Of a stretch of 64,000 nt of DNA, positions 8,902-16,501 are shown in pieces. Made by a program: the position numbers and the translations under genes. The stretch lies in contig VXMM01000037.1 in NCBI GenBank assembly GCA_009841105.1, positions 1-64,000 on the forward strand. The letters are read 5' to 3'. Source of the DNA: Acidimicrobiia bacterium (GTDB lineage: Bacteria > Actinomycetota > Acidimicrobiia > Spongiisociales > Spongiisociaceae). The notes beneath the pieces were generated by a model. That model was not told the origin of the DNA. It saw nothing but the letters and a program-made list of their open reading frames with translations, and did not search any database. Position 1 is the stretch's first letter; every line of letters begins with the position of its first letter.

Positions 8902-11900
8902 TCAGGTGCTCTCCGTCGGGGGGCTTGTAGTGGAGCGCGATCGTGCGATCCGCTTGATCTCATCCGCCAGGAGGTGGTATCCGAGCGCGGCATCGGCGAT
9001 CTCGAGGAACCTCCATCTGCGGAGGCGGTCAGGGATCTGGGGTGAGTTGGCCACGGCCGGGATCCACCAATCCGTCACGTAACGTGCTTTGGTTTCCGAC
9101 TCCTCATCGGGACGACCTTTACACTCGACGATCAGGTGAACCGGATCACCATCCCGGTTGCTGATGCGGGCGACGAAGTCCGGCTCGTAGATGTGCCAGA
9201 CCCCGTCCTGCAGGTAGGGAATGTCCCATCCCAGACGGAAATTCCGCACCCACGCCTCCACATCGTCGAAGTCCGTATCGAGCATCTTGGCAATGGTGGC
9301 TTCGAGGCCGCTGTGACAGGCGGCGATGTTGAGTTCCGACCGTTCGGACACTCCGTGGCCGCTGCCACCGTCTGCCGGGTAGCGGTCAGCCAGCGTGGTC
9401 TCGAAGTCAATGGCAGACGTGTCGAGGGTTATCGGTCCGTCCGAATCGAACATGCCTACGAGCACGGGACCCTGCATGTTGTCAGAGCAGGCGTCCAGCA
9501 CCTGGCCGACCACTTCTTCGAGGTGGGGTCTCTGCAGTACGACTCGCGGGTCCGGACAATGGACATTCGGATGCTGCAACCAGTCCGACACAGCCTGCCG
9601 GAGATCCGCGAATAGCTGCCCCTTACCCGTGGATGGCTGGCCGTTGCTGGTGCCGATCACACGACGGACACACGCTGCCGCTAGCCGCCAGGTCGCCCGC
9701 TGGAGACGCACGTCATCTATGCCGACCAGTTCAGCCTCCCCGGTCACGCCCTCCAGTTCGACAACCGTGGGACGGTCGAGAGGCGACACCTCGTAGGGCC
9801 TTACCTTGGAGAGATCAAGGCTTATCCGGTTCGCACCCGGTTGCCACGCATAGCCCGCCAGCCGTGGTAACTCGATCCGCCGCTCAGCCCGGTCGGGCAA
9901 GGTCCGGACCGTGTAGGGCGCGTTGGGAGTAGAGCGCCCTCCCGAGTCGCCGGTCGGCATGAAGTCGAACGGTATTCCCAGCACTTGGGAGTACTCCGGC
10001 GTGAGTCGATCCTGGGGATCGAAGCTCTCGTAGTCGGTCCGCCGGAGGGCGCGCCCAGTGACCTGTTCGCACAGCAACTGGGTACTGAAGGCGCGATAGC
10101 CCAACACGTGGGTGACTGTGCGGGTGTCCCAACCCTCGGTAAGCATCGATACCGAGATCACGCAGCGGATGTGCTCTCCTGGCTCGCCCTCGCGTCCCAC
10201 GGTGTTCAAGACTTTTCGCAGCAGCGAGACGTCATCCGTTGACCCGGCCCTGTGACGAACAGCAGACAGCCGGGTGGCCTGCGCCTTGATCAACTGGGCA
10301 AGGGCTCCGGTTATCTTGTCTTCGCTGTCCAGCTTGGAGTGCATGAGAAGCGTCACCGGCGTCTCCTTCCAGCCGGTTCCCCTCGTCCGGACGTTGGAAA
10401 AGTCCTCCAAAGCGCCGCGCACGTACTCTGTCCGGCCCGACTCGTCCGATCGCTCGTATCCGCCGATGTAGTCGTACAGGGCCCGGGCGTTGGAGATGCT
10501 GTTGGCCACCACGATGAACACCGGAGGGGTGCGCCGGCCCGCCCTCCGCCACCTGTCCCATTCCAGCACCCAGTCGGCGTAGAGGGAGGTGAGTGCATCC
10601 TCCAAGAGTCCCGGCAACTCCTCGCGGGTGACCTTCTTGGGTTTGGCGTTGGCATAGATGGCCCGCCACTTGACGTCGAAGCTCTCTGCGTCATCGTCGA
10701 CCGGGAGCCGGGGTATCTTGACCAGCCCGGATTCGATAGCCTCCAATAGCGGGAAATCCGACACCACCCACGGGAATAACTCGCCGCCGTGCCTCCTCGC
10801 CGCGGTGCTGATGAACATGGGCGTAGCCGAGAAGTCGTAGGTCGCGAGCAGGCGATTCTGGCTTTGTAGGTCCCGGATTGCGTTGAACCAAACGCCCGCT
10901 ACCTTGTCGTCCTCCCTGCTGCCTTTCGCGAGCGACGGGTTGTAGCAATGGTGCGCCTCGTCGTTGAGCACGAGCAGCCGATGCCGCCCCTTCAGGCTCC
11001 GCAACACCCGGTCGAGCATCACGGCCGCGTCTTCGACTCCGGATTCGCCACCCGGGTCGAGAATCCTCCGACCGTCGCCCGACACGCCGGAGAGGAGGTC
11101 ACGGCGCTGGAACGCCTGGAAGTTGACCACGGCAACGGAGGCTCGGTTAAGCCGGGCCCTCAGGTTGGGTGGCACCAGGTCCATACGGTCGTAGACGTTG
11201 CCCGGATGCGAGGGCGCCAATTCCCCAAGCCGTTCCCGCACGGTGTGACCGGGAGTAATGGCGAGAAAGGCGCTGGTGTAGGGATTTCGCGCCCCACGCT
11301 TGGTCGAGGAGCGGCGGATGTCGTTCAGTGTGTGCCAGACGATCAACATACCCATGACCATGGTCTTGCCGGTGCCGGTGGCCATCTTGATCGCCCAACG
11401 GACCAGACCATCGTTCTTCTCCCGGGATAGGGGGGCGATCCGGTCCCTGGCGTAGCGGCGCCCTGGGGCGGTCTCGGTGAGCCAGATCACGGTCTCGACC
11501 GCTTCCATCTGGGCGAAGAAGGGCCGGATGTGACGGCCTTCACGTGTCCAGTAGGCAAGCAAGCGGCGGGTCACGGCGGTGGCGCCCTTCCAGCGGTCGC
11601 GGCGCCAGTTGCGTAGATGGACCCGGATCTCCTCGACGATCTCGTTGATGTCGTCGCGACTCAGCTCCAGCACGCCCTGCCCCGGCTCCATTTTTTTCGG
11701 CTTGGGAACCGGGAGGATCCCGTGGGGCGGGCGGCGGCCCGCCTTGGGCGGCCGTCCTTCGGCAGCGCGCCCGTGGGCATCAAGCTCCCAATGGCGCTGA
11801 GGCTCCTCGTAGGGGGTGTTGATCACTGGATGCGTCCGGGCATCCAGCATCGGAGAATCGTCGGTGGGCTCAGTGACGGAGCGGGTCACGATCTCGCCTA

Positions 11901-11910
11901 ACGAACTCAT
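8902..11910 (-). CDS. DEAD/DEAH helicase-type restriction endonuclease (Res-like)
   Basis: A 1002-residue superfamily 2 helicase with a C-terminal nuclease. Visible motifs are Walker A MATGTGKT (about 175-182), DEAH in LNDEAHHCYN (about 317), SATP (motif III), and motif VI QVTGRALRR (about 615). A PD-(D/E)xK-type site near the C-terminus is formed by EPDFVARI (about 908) and IVECKGR (about 927). The fusion resembles restriction subunits found beside type III-like Mod proteins (for example the BPTD_3080 family). ATP-driven translocation with cleavage is the expected role. The ATG at 11910 (MSSLGEI) has no Shine-Dalgarno but has TACCCT six bases upstream. The frame continues to 12009 without an obvious start signal. 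The methyltransferase follows after one base. Confidence 0.85.
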   Translation of the reverse strand: MSSLGEIVTRSVTEPTDDSPMLDARTHPVINTPYEEPQRHWELDAHGRAAEGRPPKAGRRPPHGILPVPKPKKMEPGQGVLELSRDDINEIVEEIRVHLRNWRRDRWKGATAVTRRLLAYWTREGRHIRPFFAQMEAVETVIWLTETAPGRRYARDRIAPLSREKNDGLVRWAIKMATGTGKTMVMGMLIVWHTLNDIRRSSTKRGARNPYTSAFLAITPGHTVRERLGELAPSHPGNVYDRMDLVPPNLRARLNRASVAVVNFQAFQRRDLLSGVSGDGRRILDPGGESGVEDAAVMLDRVLRSLKGRHRLLVLNDEAHHCYNPSLAKGSREDDKVAGVWFNAIRDLQSQNRLLATYDFSATPMFISTAARRHGGELFPWVVSDFPLLEAIESGLVKIPRLPVDDDAESFDVKWRAIYANAKPKKVTREELPGLLEDALTSLYADWVLEWDRWRRAGRRTPPVFIVVANSISNARALYDYIGGYERSDESGRTEYVRGALEDFSNVRTRGTGWKETPVTLLMHSKLDSEDKITGALAQLIKAQATRLSAVRHRAGSTDDVSLLRKVLNTVGREGEPGEHIRCVISVSMLTEGWDTRTVTHVLGYRAFSTQLLCEQVTGRALRRTDYESFDPQDRLTPEYSQVLGIPFDFMPTGDSGGRSTPNAPYTVRTLPDRAERRIELPRLAGYAWQPGANRISLDLSKVRPYEVSPLDRPTVVELEGVTGEAELVGIDDVRLQRATWRLAAACVRRVIGTSNGQPSTGKGQLFADLRQAVSDWLQHPNVHCPDPRVVLQRPHLEEVVGQVLDACSDNMQGPVLVGMFDSDGPITLDTSAIDFETTLADRYPADGGSGHGVSERSELNIAACHSGLEATIAKMLDTDFDDVEAWVRNFRLGWDIPYLQDGVWHIYEPDFVARISNRDGDPVHLIVECKGRPDEESETKARYVTDWWIPAVANSPQIPDRLRRWRFLEIADAALGYHLLADEIKRIARSRSTTSPPTEST

Positions 11911-11916
11911 CGTGCC

Positions 11917-11922
11917 AGGGTA
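11917..11922 (-). promoter_or_regulatory. Candidate -10 element for leaderless restriction operon
   Basis: On the minus strand TACCCT lies six bases before the ATG at 11910. This TANNNT-N6-start spacing is typical of leaderless actinobacterial transcripts. No Shine-Dalgarno is present and no convincing -35 was seen. Confidence 0.35.
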
Positions 11923-12040
11923 CCGCGAGGGTATGACAGAAAACGGATTTCGGTTACTCGGCCCAGACCGGCTGCCTGAGGTGGATTGGTAGGGCTTGCA
12001 GGGGGTCACGTCGCGTGGTAGTGCGCGCGATCTTCGTGAT

Positions 12041-12454
12041 CTAGGGTTCCACCCTCGCTACTTCGGGAAGCCGGTCGAAGTCTCTGTCGTAGCTGACAAT
12101 CTCGGCGATCCCCCTGGCCGCCATGTGGGCCACCCCTAGAGCATCTGCGAAGTCGAGGAACGAGTACTGGGCATACACGTCCAGCGCTCGGATACACACC
12201 CGCTTGTCAGGCATCACCAGGCCTCGTAGCGACACGATGGGATGGAGCCTCGCCGCGATCTCGTCCGGCTGCAGCCGGTAGGGGCCACGCTGGGAGGACA
12301 GCACGTAGGTGGCCTCGGCGATGGTGGCCACGGAGGTGGTCAGTTCCTCATCTCCATTGCTCACCCGCTCGAACAGCCGGTAGCAGGCGGCCGCCTTCCT
12401 CTCGTCGTCCCTGGTCAGGTACCGGATGATGACGTTGGTGTCCAGGTACCTCAC
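12041..12454 (-). CDS. vapC: PIN-domain toxin (VapC family)
   Basis: A 137-residue PIN-domain ribonuclease. The first acidic residue is in MRYLDTNVIIRYL, a conserved glutamate lies in TIAEATYVL, and C-terminal acidic residues lie in FLDFADALG and VSYDRDFDRL. These make the expected metal-binding cluster. VapC toxins cleave tRNA or rRNA and are blocked by a co-expressed antitoxin. The start is a GTG overlapping the antitoxin stop (GTGA), so translation is coupled. Its antitoxin is the AbrB-type protein just upstream. Confidence 0.88.
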   Translation of the reverse strand: MRYLDTNVIIRYLTRDDERKAAACYRLFERVSNGDEELTTSVATIAEATYVLSSQRGPYRLQPDEIAARLHPIVSLRGLVMPDKRVCIRALDVYAQYSFLDFADALGVAHMAARGIAEIVSYDRDFDRLPEVARVEP

Positions 12455-12720
12455 AACTCGTTCATCTCGTTGACCAGTTCGGCCGCCTTCTCTTCCTTGG
12501 CCATCCGGATGATGTCCTCGAGGTCCCCATGGTCATCCAGGGCCTTGACCGATCCGTATGCCGTCTCCAGCGTGAACGGCGCCTTGCGCAGCCGGACGGC
12601 ACCGTTGTCCTCGATAGTGAAGGAGACCTTGTCTCTCGGCTCGATGCCGAGATGGTGTCGTACCTCGCCGGGTATCGTCACCTGATTGCGTTGTGTGGTG
12701 GACATGGTGAAACTCCGCAT
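12451..12720 (-). CDS. vapB: AbrB/MazE/SpoVT-fold antitoxin
   Basis: An 89-residue antitoxin with a swapped-hairpin AbrB DNA-binding domain (NQVTIPGEVRHHLGIEPRDKV, about residues 12-32) and an acidic, flexible C-terminal tail (DLEDIIRMAKEEKAAELVNEMNEL) likely to occupy the PIN toxin's active site. The start at 12720 is chosen because GGAGG sits five bases before it. A TTG at 12732 and an ATG at 12705 are alternatives. The first gene of a two-gene operon, it has a strong dyad 28 bp upstream that may be its own operator. Confidence 0.85.
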   Translation of the reverse strand: MRSFTMSTTQRNQVTIPGEVRHHLGIEPRDKVSFTIEDNGAVRLRKAPFTLETAYGSVKALDDHGDLEDIIRMAKEEKAAELVNEMNEL

Positions 12721-12747
12721 CCTGTCCTCCAATGGTCTGTGATGCAG

Positions 12748-12773
12748 ACAATGAGATACCGCCTTCTCATTGT
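12748..12773 (-). promoter_or_regulatory. 26-bp dyad upstream of vapBC, candidate operator
   Basis: A perfect inverted repeat with arms ACAATGAGA (12748-12756) and TCTCATTGT (12765-12773) and an 8-bp centre, lying 28-53 bp before the antitoxin start. AbrB-type antitoxins usually repress their own promoters, so this is a natural operator candidate. Its 9-8-9 layout is the same as that of the dyad at 4037-4062. Confidence 0.55.
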
Positions 12774-12855
12774 AGTGATCCTGATGTCGGCAAGCTAGTG
12801 GTGTGTATTGGGCAAGTCAACCATGTCGGCTGTCAGCCTCGCCGGCACCGCACCG

Positions 12856-13023
12856 TCAACCGCGGCCCTTGATGCCGGCGAGGAAGAATCCCACTCCGAC
12901 CAGCCAGGTGATGGAGCCCCACAGCAGGAGCGCGTCACCGGCGCGCAGGGCGGCGACCAGGAACATAACCCCCGAGACCGTGAACAGGCACCAACCGGCG
13001 AACTCGAACCTGCCGCCGGACAT
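12856..13023 (-). CDS. Small two-segment membrane protein (55 aa)
   Basis: A 55-residue frame from ATG at 13023 to TGA at 12856. It begins MSGGRFEFAGWCLFTVSG. There are two hydrophobic stretches, about residues 10-27 (WCLFTVSGVMFLVAAL) and 31-50 (ALLLWGSITWLVGVGFFLAG), separated by RAGD, and it ends in KGRG. The composition fits a helical hairpin in the cytoplasmic membrane with basic ends inside. It lies downstream of the orphan antitoxin gene and before the vapBC dyad. No named family is recognised. It could be a toxin-like small membrane peptide or an ordinary accessory protein. Confidence 0.6.
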   Translation of the reverse strand: MSGGRFEFAGWCLFTVSGVMFLVAALRAGDALLLWGSITWLVGVGFFLAGIKGRG

Positions 13024-13071
13024 CAGCCCAGGCCGAGTGGGACGCGAATCCCTCTTTCGACGTCGGCGAGA

Positions 13072-13302
13072 TCAGGATCGCGGTTGATCTGCGACATCGT
13101 GTATCAGACCCTCGGACCACTCCACCGCCTCGGCCTCGCGGGCCTCGTCGGCTGCCATCTGCCGGTAGGCGGCATCGAGGTCGGCGTCCACGACATGCGG
13201 CCGGGCAAGACCTTCCAGGAACCGGCTGATCTTCCTCTTTCCGACCCTGCGGTAGAGGCCCTCGTACACCTCGTCATCGATCGTGATGGTCAGTTTCTTC
13301 AT
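13072..13302 (-). CDS. Orphan antitoxin-like protein
   Basis: A 76-residue protein beginning MKKLTITIDDEVYEGLYRRVGKR. It has a ribbon-helix-helix-like N-terminal strand and helix followed by KISRFLEGLARPHVV and an acidic helix (AYRQMAADEAREAEAVEWSEGLI) typical of toxin-binding tails. The RHH family assignment is by pattern only. Such antitoxins normally precede a MazF/PemK or PIN toxin gene. Here only about 48 bp follow before the small membrane gene and no toxin frame is visible. It starts five bases after the PLP-enzyme stop and may be carried on that transcript. Confidence 0.65.
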   Translation of the reverse strand: MKKLTITIDDEVYEGLYRRVGKRKISRFLEGLARPHVVDADLDAAYRQMAADEAREAEAVEWSEGLIHDVADQPRS

Positions 13303-13307
13303 GGGTC

Positions 13308-14768
13308 TCAGCCCAGGCCGGTCAGCGAGTTGAACTCCGCGATCAGCCGGTCGATGGGGTCGGCTAGGGCCTGGATGCCGGTCCAGTAGTCGTCGTCGTA
13401 CCACTGGGCCTGGATCTCGTCGTAGGTCTTGCCCTGCTGCTCCACCCAGGTGTAGTACTTGAGGTTGTGGATGCGTTTCCGGTCGTAGTAGCCGAGCTCG
13501 TGGACGTGTTCGGTGGAGGTCCCCAACAGGTGACGGTGGTAGGCGGCCACTGCGTCGTGGGTGGTGAACGTGCCCCGGTCCTCGCTCAACTCGTGGAGCC
13601 GGCTCTGGTACATGTCCATCGAGTCGGTGGCGATGGTCACCACGATGTCCCGGCCGGTCATCTCGTAGTACTTGGCGAGCTTGATGGCGGACAGCAGGTT
13701 GGCGGCGCCGGAGATACCGAGCAGGGGGAGGCCTTCGATGACGTCGGGATCGACTCCTCGGGACACCAGGTAATCCTGGCCGGCCGCCTCGTTGAACAGC
13801 CGAGTCAGCGACACGGCCGCCTCGTCATCCAGTCCGATGGCGAAGTCGGTGTTCTTGACGTTGTGGACCCAGGGGATGTGCTTGTCACCGATGCCTTCGA
13901 TCCGGTGCTCCCCGAAGCCGTTGAGCAGCATGGTCGGGCACTGGATGGCCTCCCCACCGGCGATGACCGAGCCGGGAAAGCGTTGTTTGAGGTAGTCGCC
14001 TGCGGCGATGGTCCCCGCCGATCCGGTGGTCACCGCGAAGCCGCGGTACCGATCCCCCTCCCCCATCACCTCGGCCAGCACCTCCTCCACGGCGGGACCG
14101 GTCACCGAAACGTGCCACAGGTAGTTGCCGAACTCGTCGAACTGGTTGAAGATCACCAGGTCCTCGCCGGAGGCGGCCAACTCGTTGCACTTGTCGAAGA
14201 TCTCCTTGACGTTGGATTCGGAACCGGGCGTCTTGATGATCTCCCCGGCCACCGTCGCCAGCCACTCGAAGCGCTCCCGGCTCATGCCCTCCGGGAGGAT
14301 GGCGATCGACTCGCAGCCGAGGAGGTTGGAGTCGTACGCGCCTCCCCGGCAGTAGTTGCCCGTGGAGGGCCAGACCGCTTTCTGCGATCCGGGATCGAAC
14401 TGTCCAGTGACCAGGCGGGGCACGAGACATCCGAAGGCCGCACCCACCTTGTGCGCACCGGTGGGGAACCACTTGCCGATAAGGGAGATGATCCGGGCGT
14501 CCACTCCGGTCAGCTCGGAGGGCCACTCCACGTAGTTCACGCCGCCGAAGCCACCACCGCGGGACACGGGTTGGTTGTGCCAGGTGATCCGGAAGAGGTT
14601 GAGCGGGTGGAGATCCCACAGACCGATGTCCTCGAGCCCTTTGCGCACGTCGGCCGGGATCAGGCCCGGATCCCGCATCTGGGCGAAGGTGGGAACGCGC
14701 ACCCCGCGTTCCCGCGTGTGGACAGCCACGGCCTCGAGGGTGGCCCTGTCAACTGTCAGATCGATCAT
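13308..14768 (-). CDS. PLP-dependent fold-type II enzyme (beta-type)
   Basis: A 486-residue cytoplasmic enzyme of the tryptophan-synthase-beta/cysteine-synthase fold. Visible features are the PLP-lysine segment WFPTGAHKVGAAFG (about 98-111), the substrate loop STGNYCRGGAYDSNLLG, a glycine-rich phosphate-binding TTGSAGTIAAGDYL, and GISGAANLLSAIK. The reaction cannot be read from the sequence. Relatives are annotated as cysteine-synthase-like or diaminopropionate-lyase-like. It overlaps the threonine-synthase-like gene upstream in an ATGA arrangement, so the two probably act in one pathway. The start at 14768 (MIDLTVD) is set by that overlap. It lies next to carbamoylase genes, suggesting amino-acid or nitrogen catabolism. 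Confidence 0.75.
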   Translation of the reverse strand: MIDLTVDRATLEAVAVHTRERGVRVPTFAQMRDPGLIPADVRKGLEDIGLWDLHPLNLFRITWHNQPVSRGGGFGGVNYVEWPSELTGVDARIISLIGKWFPTGAHKVGAAFGCLVPRLVTGQFDPGSQKAVWPSTGNYCRGGAYDSNLLGCESIAILPEGMSRERFEWLATVAGEIIKTPGSESNVKEIFDKCNELAASGEDLVIFNQFDEFGNYLWHVSVTGPAVEEVLAEVMGEGDRYRGFAVTTGSAGTIAAGDYLKQRFPGSVIAGGEAIQCPTMLLNGFGEHRIEGIGDKHIPWVHNVKNTDFAIGLDDEAAVSLTRLFNEAAGQDYLVSRGVDPDVIEGLPLLGISGAANLLSAIKLAKYYEMTGRDIVVTIATDSMDMYQSRLHELSEDRGTFTTHDAVAAYHRHLLGTSTEHVHELGYYDRKRIHNLKYYTWVEQQGKTYDEIQAQWYDDDYWTGIQALADPIDRLIAEFNSLTGLG

Positions 14769-16072
14769 GCCTTGCTCCTTAGGCTCTCGCGCCACTGTTC
14801 CATTCTGTCGGATATCTCGACCGGATCCAGTCCGTCCGGACCCGGCCGGACGGGCAGCGGAACGGCACCGATCCGGTCGATCCCGCGCATTACCCCGCGA
14901 ATGTCCTTCAAACCCGATCCGGTGGAGATGACCACCACCCGCTCGGAGGCTCCCACCGTAGGGACGCCTCCCTGTGTTCCGGCCACCGCTTCGGCCAGCC
15001 CGGCGAATGCCGCGGCCGCGGCCGGCTCGGGAAAGATACCGGAGTCTCCCGACACCGTCGGGATCATCTCCAGGATGGCATCGTCATCGACCGATACCCA
15101 GCCACCGCCCGTGTCGGTGACCGCAGCCATCGCCTTGACCCGATCGCGGGGCAGGTCCGCGCTGATCGAGTCGGCGGCGGTGCGGGCGCTGACCGGTGGT
15201 TTCGTGACCACGTCCTCCCCGCTTCGCCAAGCGTCGACCATGTACGAGCTACCGGCGGCCTGCACCCCGTAGATACGAGGCATGCAGTCGATCCAGCCCA
15301 ACTCCAGAGCATCCCGGAAGCCCTTGTGCACCCCTCCGATGATCGACCCGTCACCCACGCTCACGAAGACCGCATCAGGCGCCTCCCAACCCAGTTGCTC
15401 GGCGATCTCCAGGGCCACCGTCTTCTTGCCCTCGCCCACGAACGGATTGATCCCCGTGTTGCGGTTGTACCAACCGAAGCGGTCAACCGCCTCCTGGCAC
15501 AGCCGGATAGCGTCGTCGTAGGTACCTTCGACCAACATCACGAAGGCCCCATAGGCCAGCAGCTGGGCCACCTTGGCCTCCGGAGCCGTCTCCGGGACGA
15601 AGATGACCGCGGTCTGGCCGGTTCCGGCCGCCAGACCTGCCAGAGCCGCGGCAGCGTTACCGGTGGATGCGGTAGTCACCGTCTCGGCCCCTTCTTCAGC
15701 CGCCCTGGCCAGAGCCACCGCCGAGGCCCGGTCCTTGAGGGAACCCGTCGGTTGGCGGCCCTCGTCCTTGATCCACAGCCGCTGCACCCCCCAACGATCG
15801 GCCAGTCTCTCCGCCTCGACGAGCGGTGTTCCCCCCACTCCGAGGGCCGACACTGCCACGTCGGATCCGACCGGAAGCAGGGGCCGGTAACGCCAGATGG
15901 ATCCCTCCGGGTCGGCAGCCAGGCTGTCGGGGCTCAGCACCTTGCTGATGGCCGCGTAGTCGTACTGAGCGTCGAGCGTGCCCGCCTCCCCGCATCGGTC
16001 GCATGTGTACCGACCCGGCGCTGGCTGGTAGGTGTCGGAGCAGATGGTGCACCTCAGACCGGTTAGGAACAT
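14765..16072 (-). CDS. Threonine-synthase-like PLP enzyme with zinc ribbon
   Basis: A 435-residue PLP enzyme. The N-terminus has two Cys-x2-Cys knuckles (CTIC and CDRC, about residues 9-30), a zinc ribbon common in threonine-synthase homologues. The PLP lysine is in QPTGSLKDRASAVALA. STGNAAAALAGLAAG is the phosphate/substrate loop, and VSVGDGSIIGGVHKG is the C-terminal PLP phosphate loop. The ATG at 16072 (MFLTGLRC) is preferred. An extension from TTG at 16174 adds 34 residues with no family resemblance. No homoserine genes are nearby, so its role may be catabolic (an ammonia-lyase-like reaction) rather than threonine synthesis. It overlaps the second PLP gene. Confidence 0.75.
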   Translation of the reverse strand: MFLTGLRCTICSDTYQPAPGRYTCDRCGEAGTLDAQYDYAAISKVLSPDSLAADPEGSIWRYRPLLPVGSDVAVSALGVGGTPLVEAERLADRWGVQRLWIKDEGRQPTGSLKDRASAVALARAAEEGAETVTTASTGNAAAALAGLAAGTGQTAVIFVPETAPEAKVAQLLAYGAFVMLVEGTYDDAIRLCQEAVDRFGWYNRNTGINPFVGEGKKTVALEIAEQLGWEAPDAVFVSVGDGSIIGGVHKGFRDALELGWIDCMPRIYGVQAAGSSYMVDAWRSGEDVVTKPPVSARTAADSISADLPRDRVKAMAAVTDTGGGWVSVDDDAILEMIPTVSGDSGIFPEPAAAAAFAGLAEAVAGTQGGVPTVGASERVVVISTGSGLKDIRGVMRGIDRIGAVPLPVRPGPDGLDPVEISDRMEQWRESLRSKA

Positions 16073-16151
16073 TTCACAGGGCTCCGGCACCGGCGCGGAT
16101 CGTACGGAGACCTCCGGTTTGAGACCGCGAAAATATAGGGGTTGAATTTGC

Positions 16152-16178
16152 TGCCGATTATCGGCATATTCCAATATG
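16152..16178. promoter_or_regulatory. Two adjacent palindromes upstream of the PLP operon
   Basis: Arms TGCCGAT (16152-16158) and ATCGGCA (16160-16166) form a near-perfect 15-bp palindrome. CATATT (16165-16170) and AATATG (16173-16178) form a second, overlapping it by two bases. They sit 80-106 bp before the ATG at 16072 in an AT-rich pocket, where a promoter is expected. A regulator-binding site is inferred. If the TTG start at 16174 were used, the first palindrome would be coding. Confidence 0.4.
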
Positions 16179-16317
16179 TCTCAACAAACATCACCGGGTC
16201 CGGACCTGGTGATCATCCGGACTGCGCCGGACGGGTGAACGCTCCACACGGGTTAGCAACGCGGGTCTCCATGGGAGGAGCGGGCGGCTCTCCGCTCTCG
16301 ATGAGAGTTCCATTCCG

Positions 16318-16412
16318 CCCATCCGCCGGCGCGGCCGGACCTGGATCGGTGGTGGCGGGGGTGGGCAGCCCGGTAGGGCTCGGGGCGCGTTCGGAGCGAT
16401 TTTCGCGTTCTC
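16318..16412 (-). repeat. Dispersed imperfect repeat, copy 2
   Basis: Inverted copy of the element at 13-98. The exact 17-base core is at 16396-16412. Reading down the minus strand, the similarity resumes after a short gap with ACCGGGC and CCACCACCG blocks. It lies in the 430-bp gap between the carbamoylase stop and the PLP operon, about 90 bp after the former and 250 bp before the latter. The rest of this gap shows no gene. Confidence 0.5.
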
Positions 16413-16501
16413 AGGCCTGGCGGGAGCGAGCGAACAGCTCGGCCACCGCGAAGTCACTAGTACGCAGGCTTGGTCGATCGAGCCCCCGAGAAGGCGCTCC
16501 A

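Noticed and set aside
13467-15272. 601-residue plus-strand frame opposite the PLP genes
   Set aside because: It is antisense to two genes with clear PLP-enzyme motifs; long antisense frames are expected in high-GC DNA.
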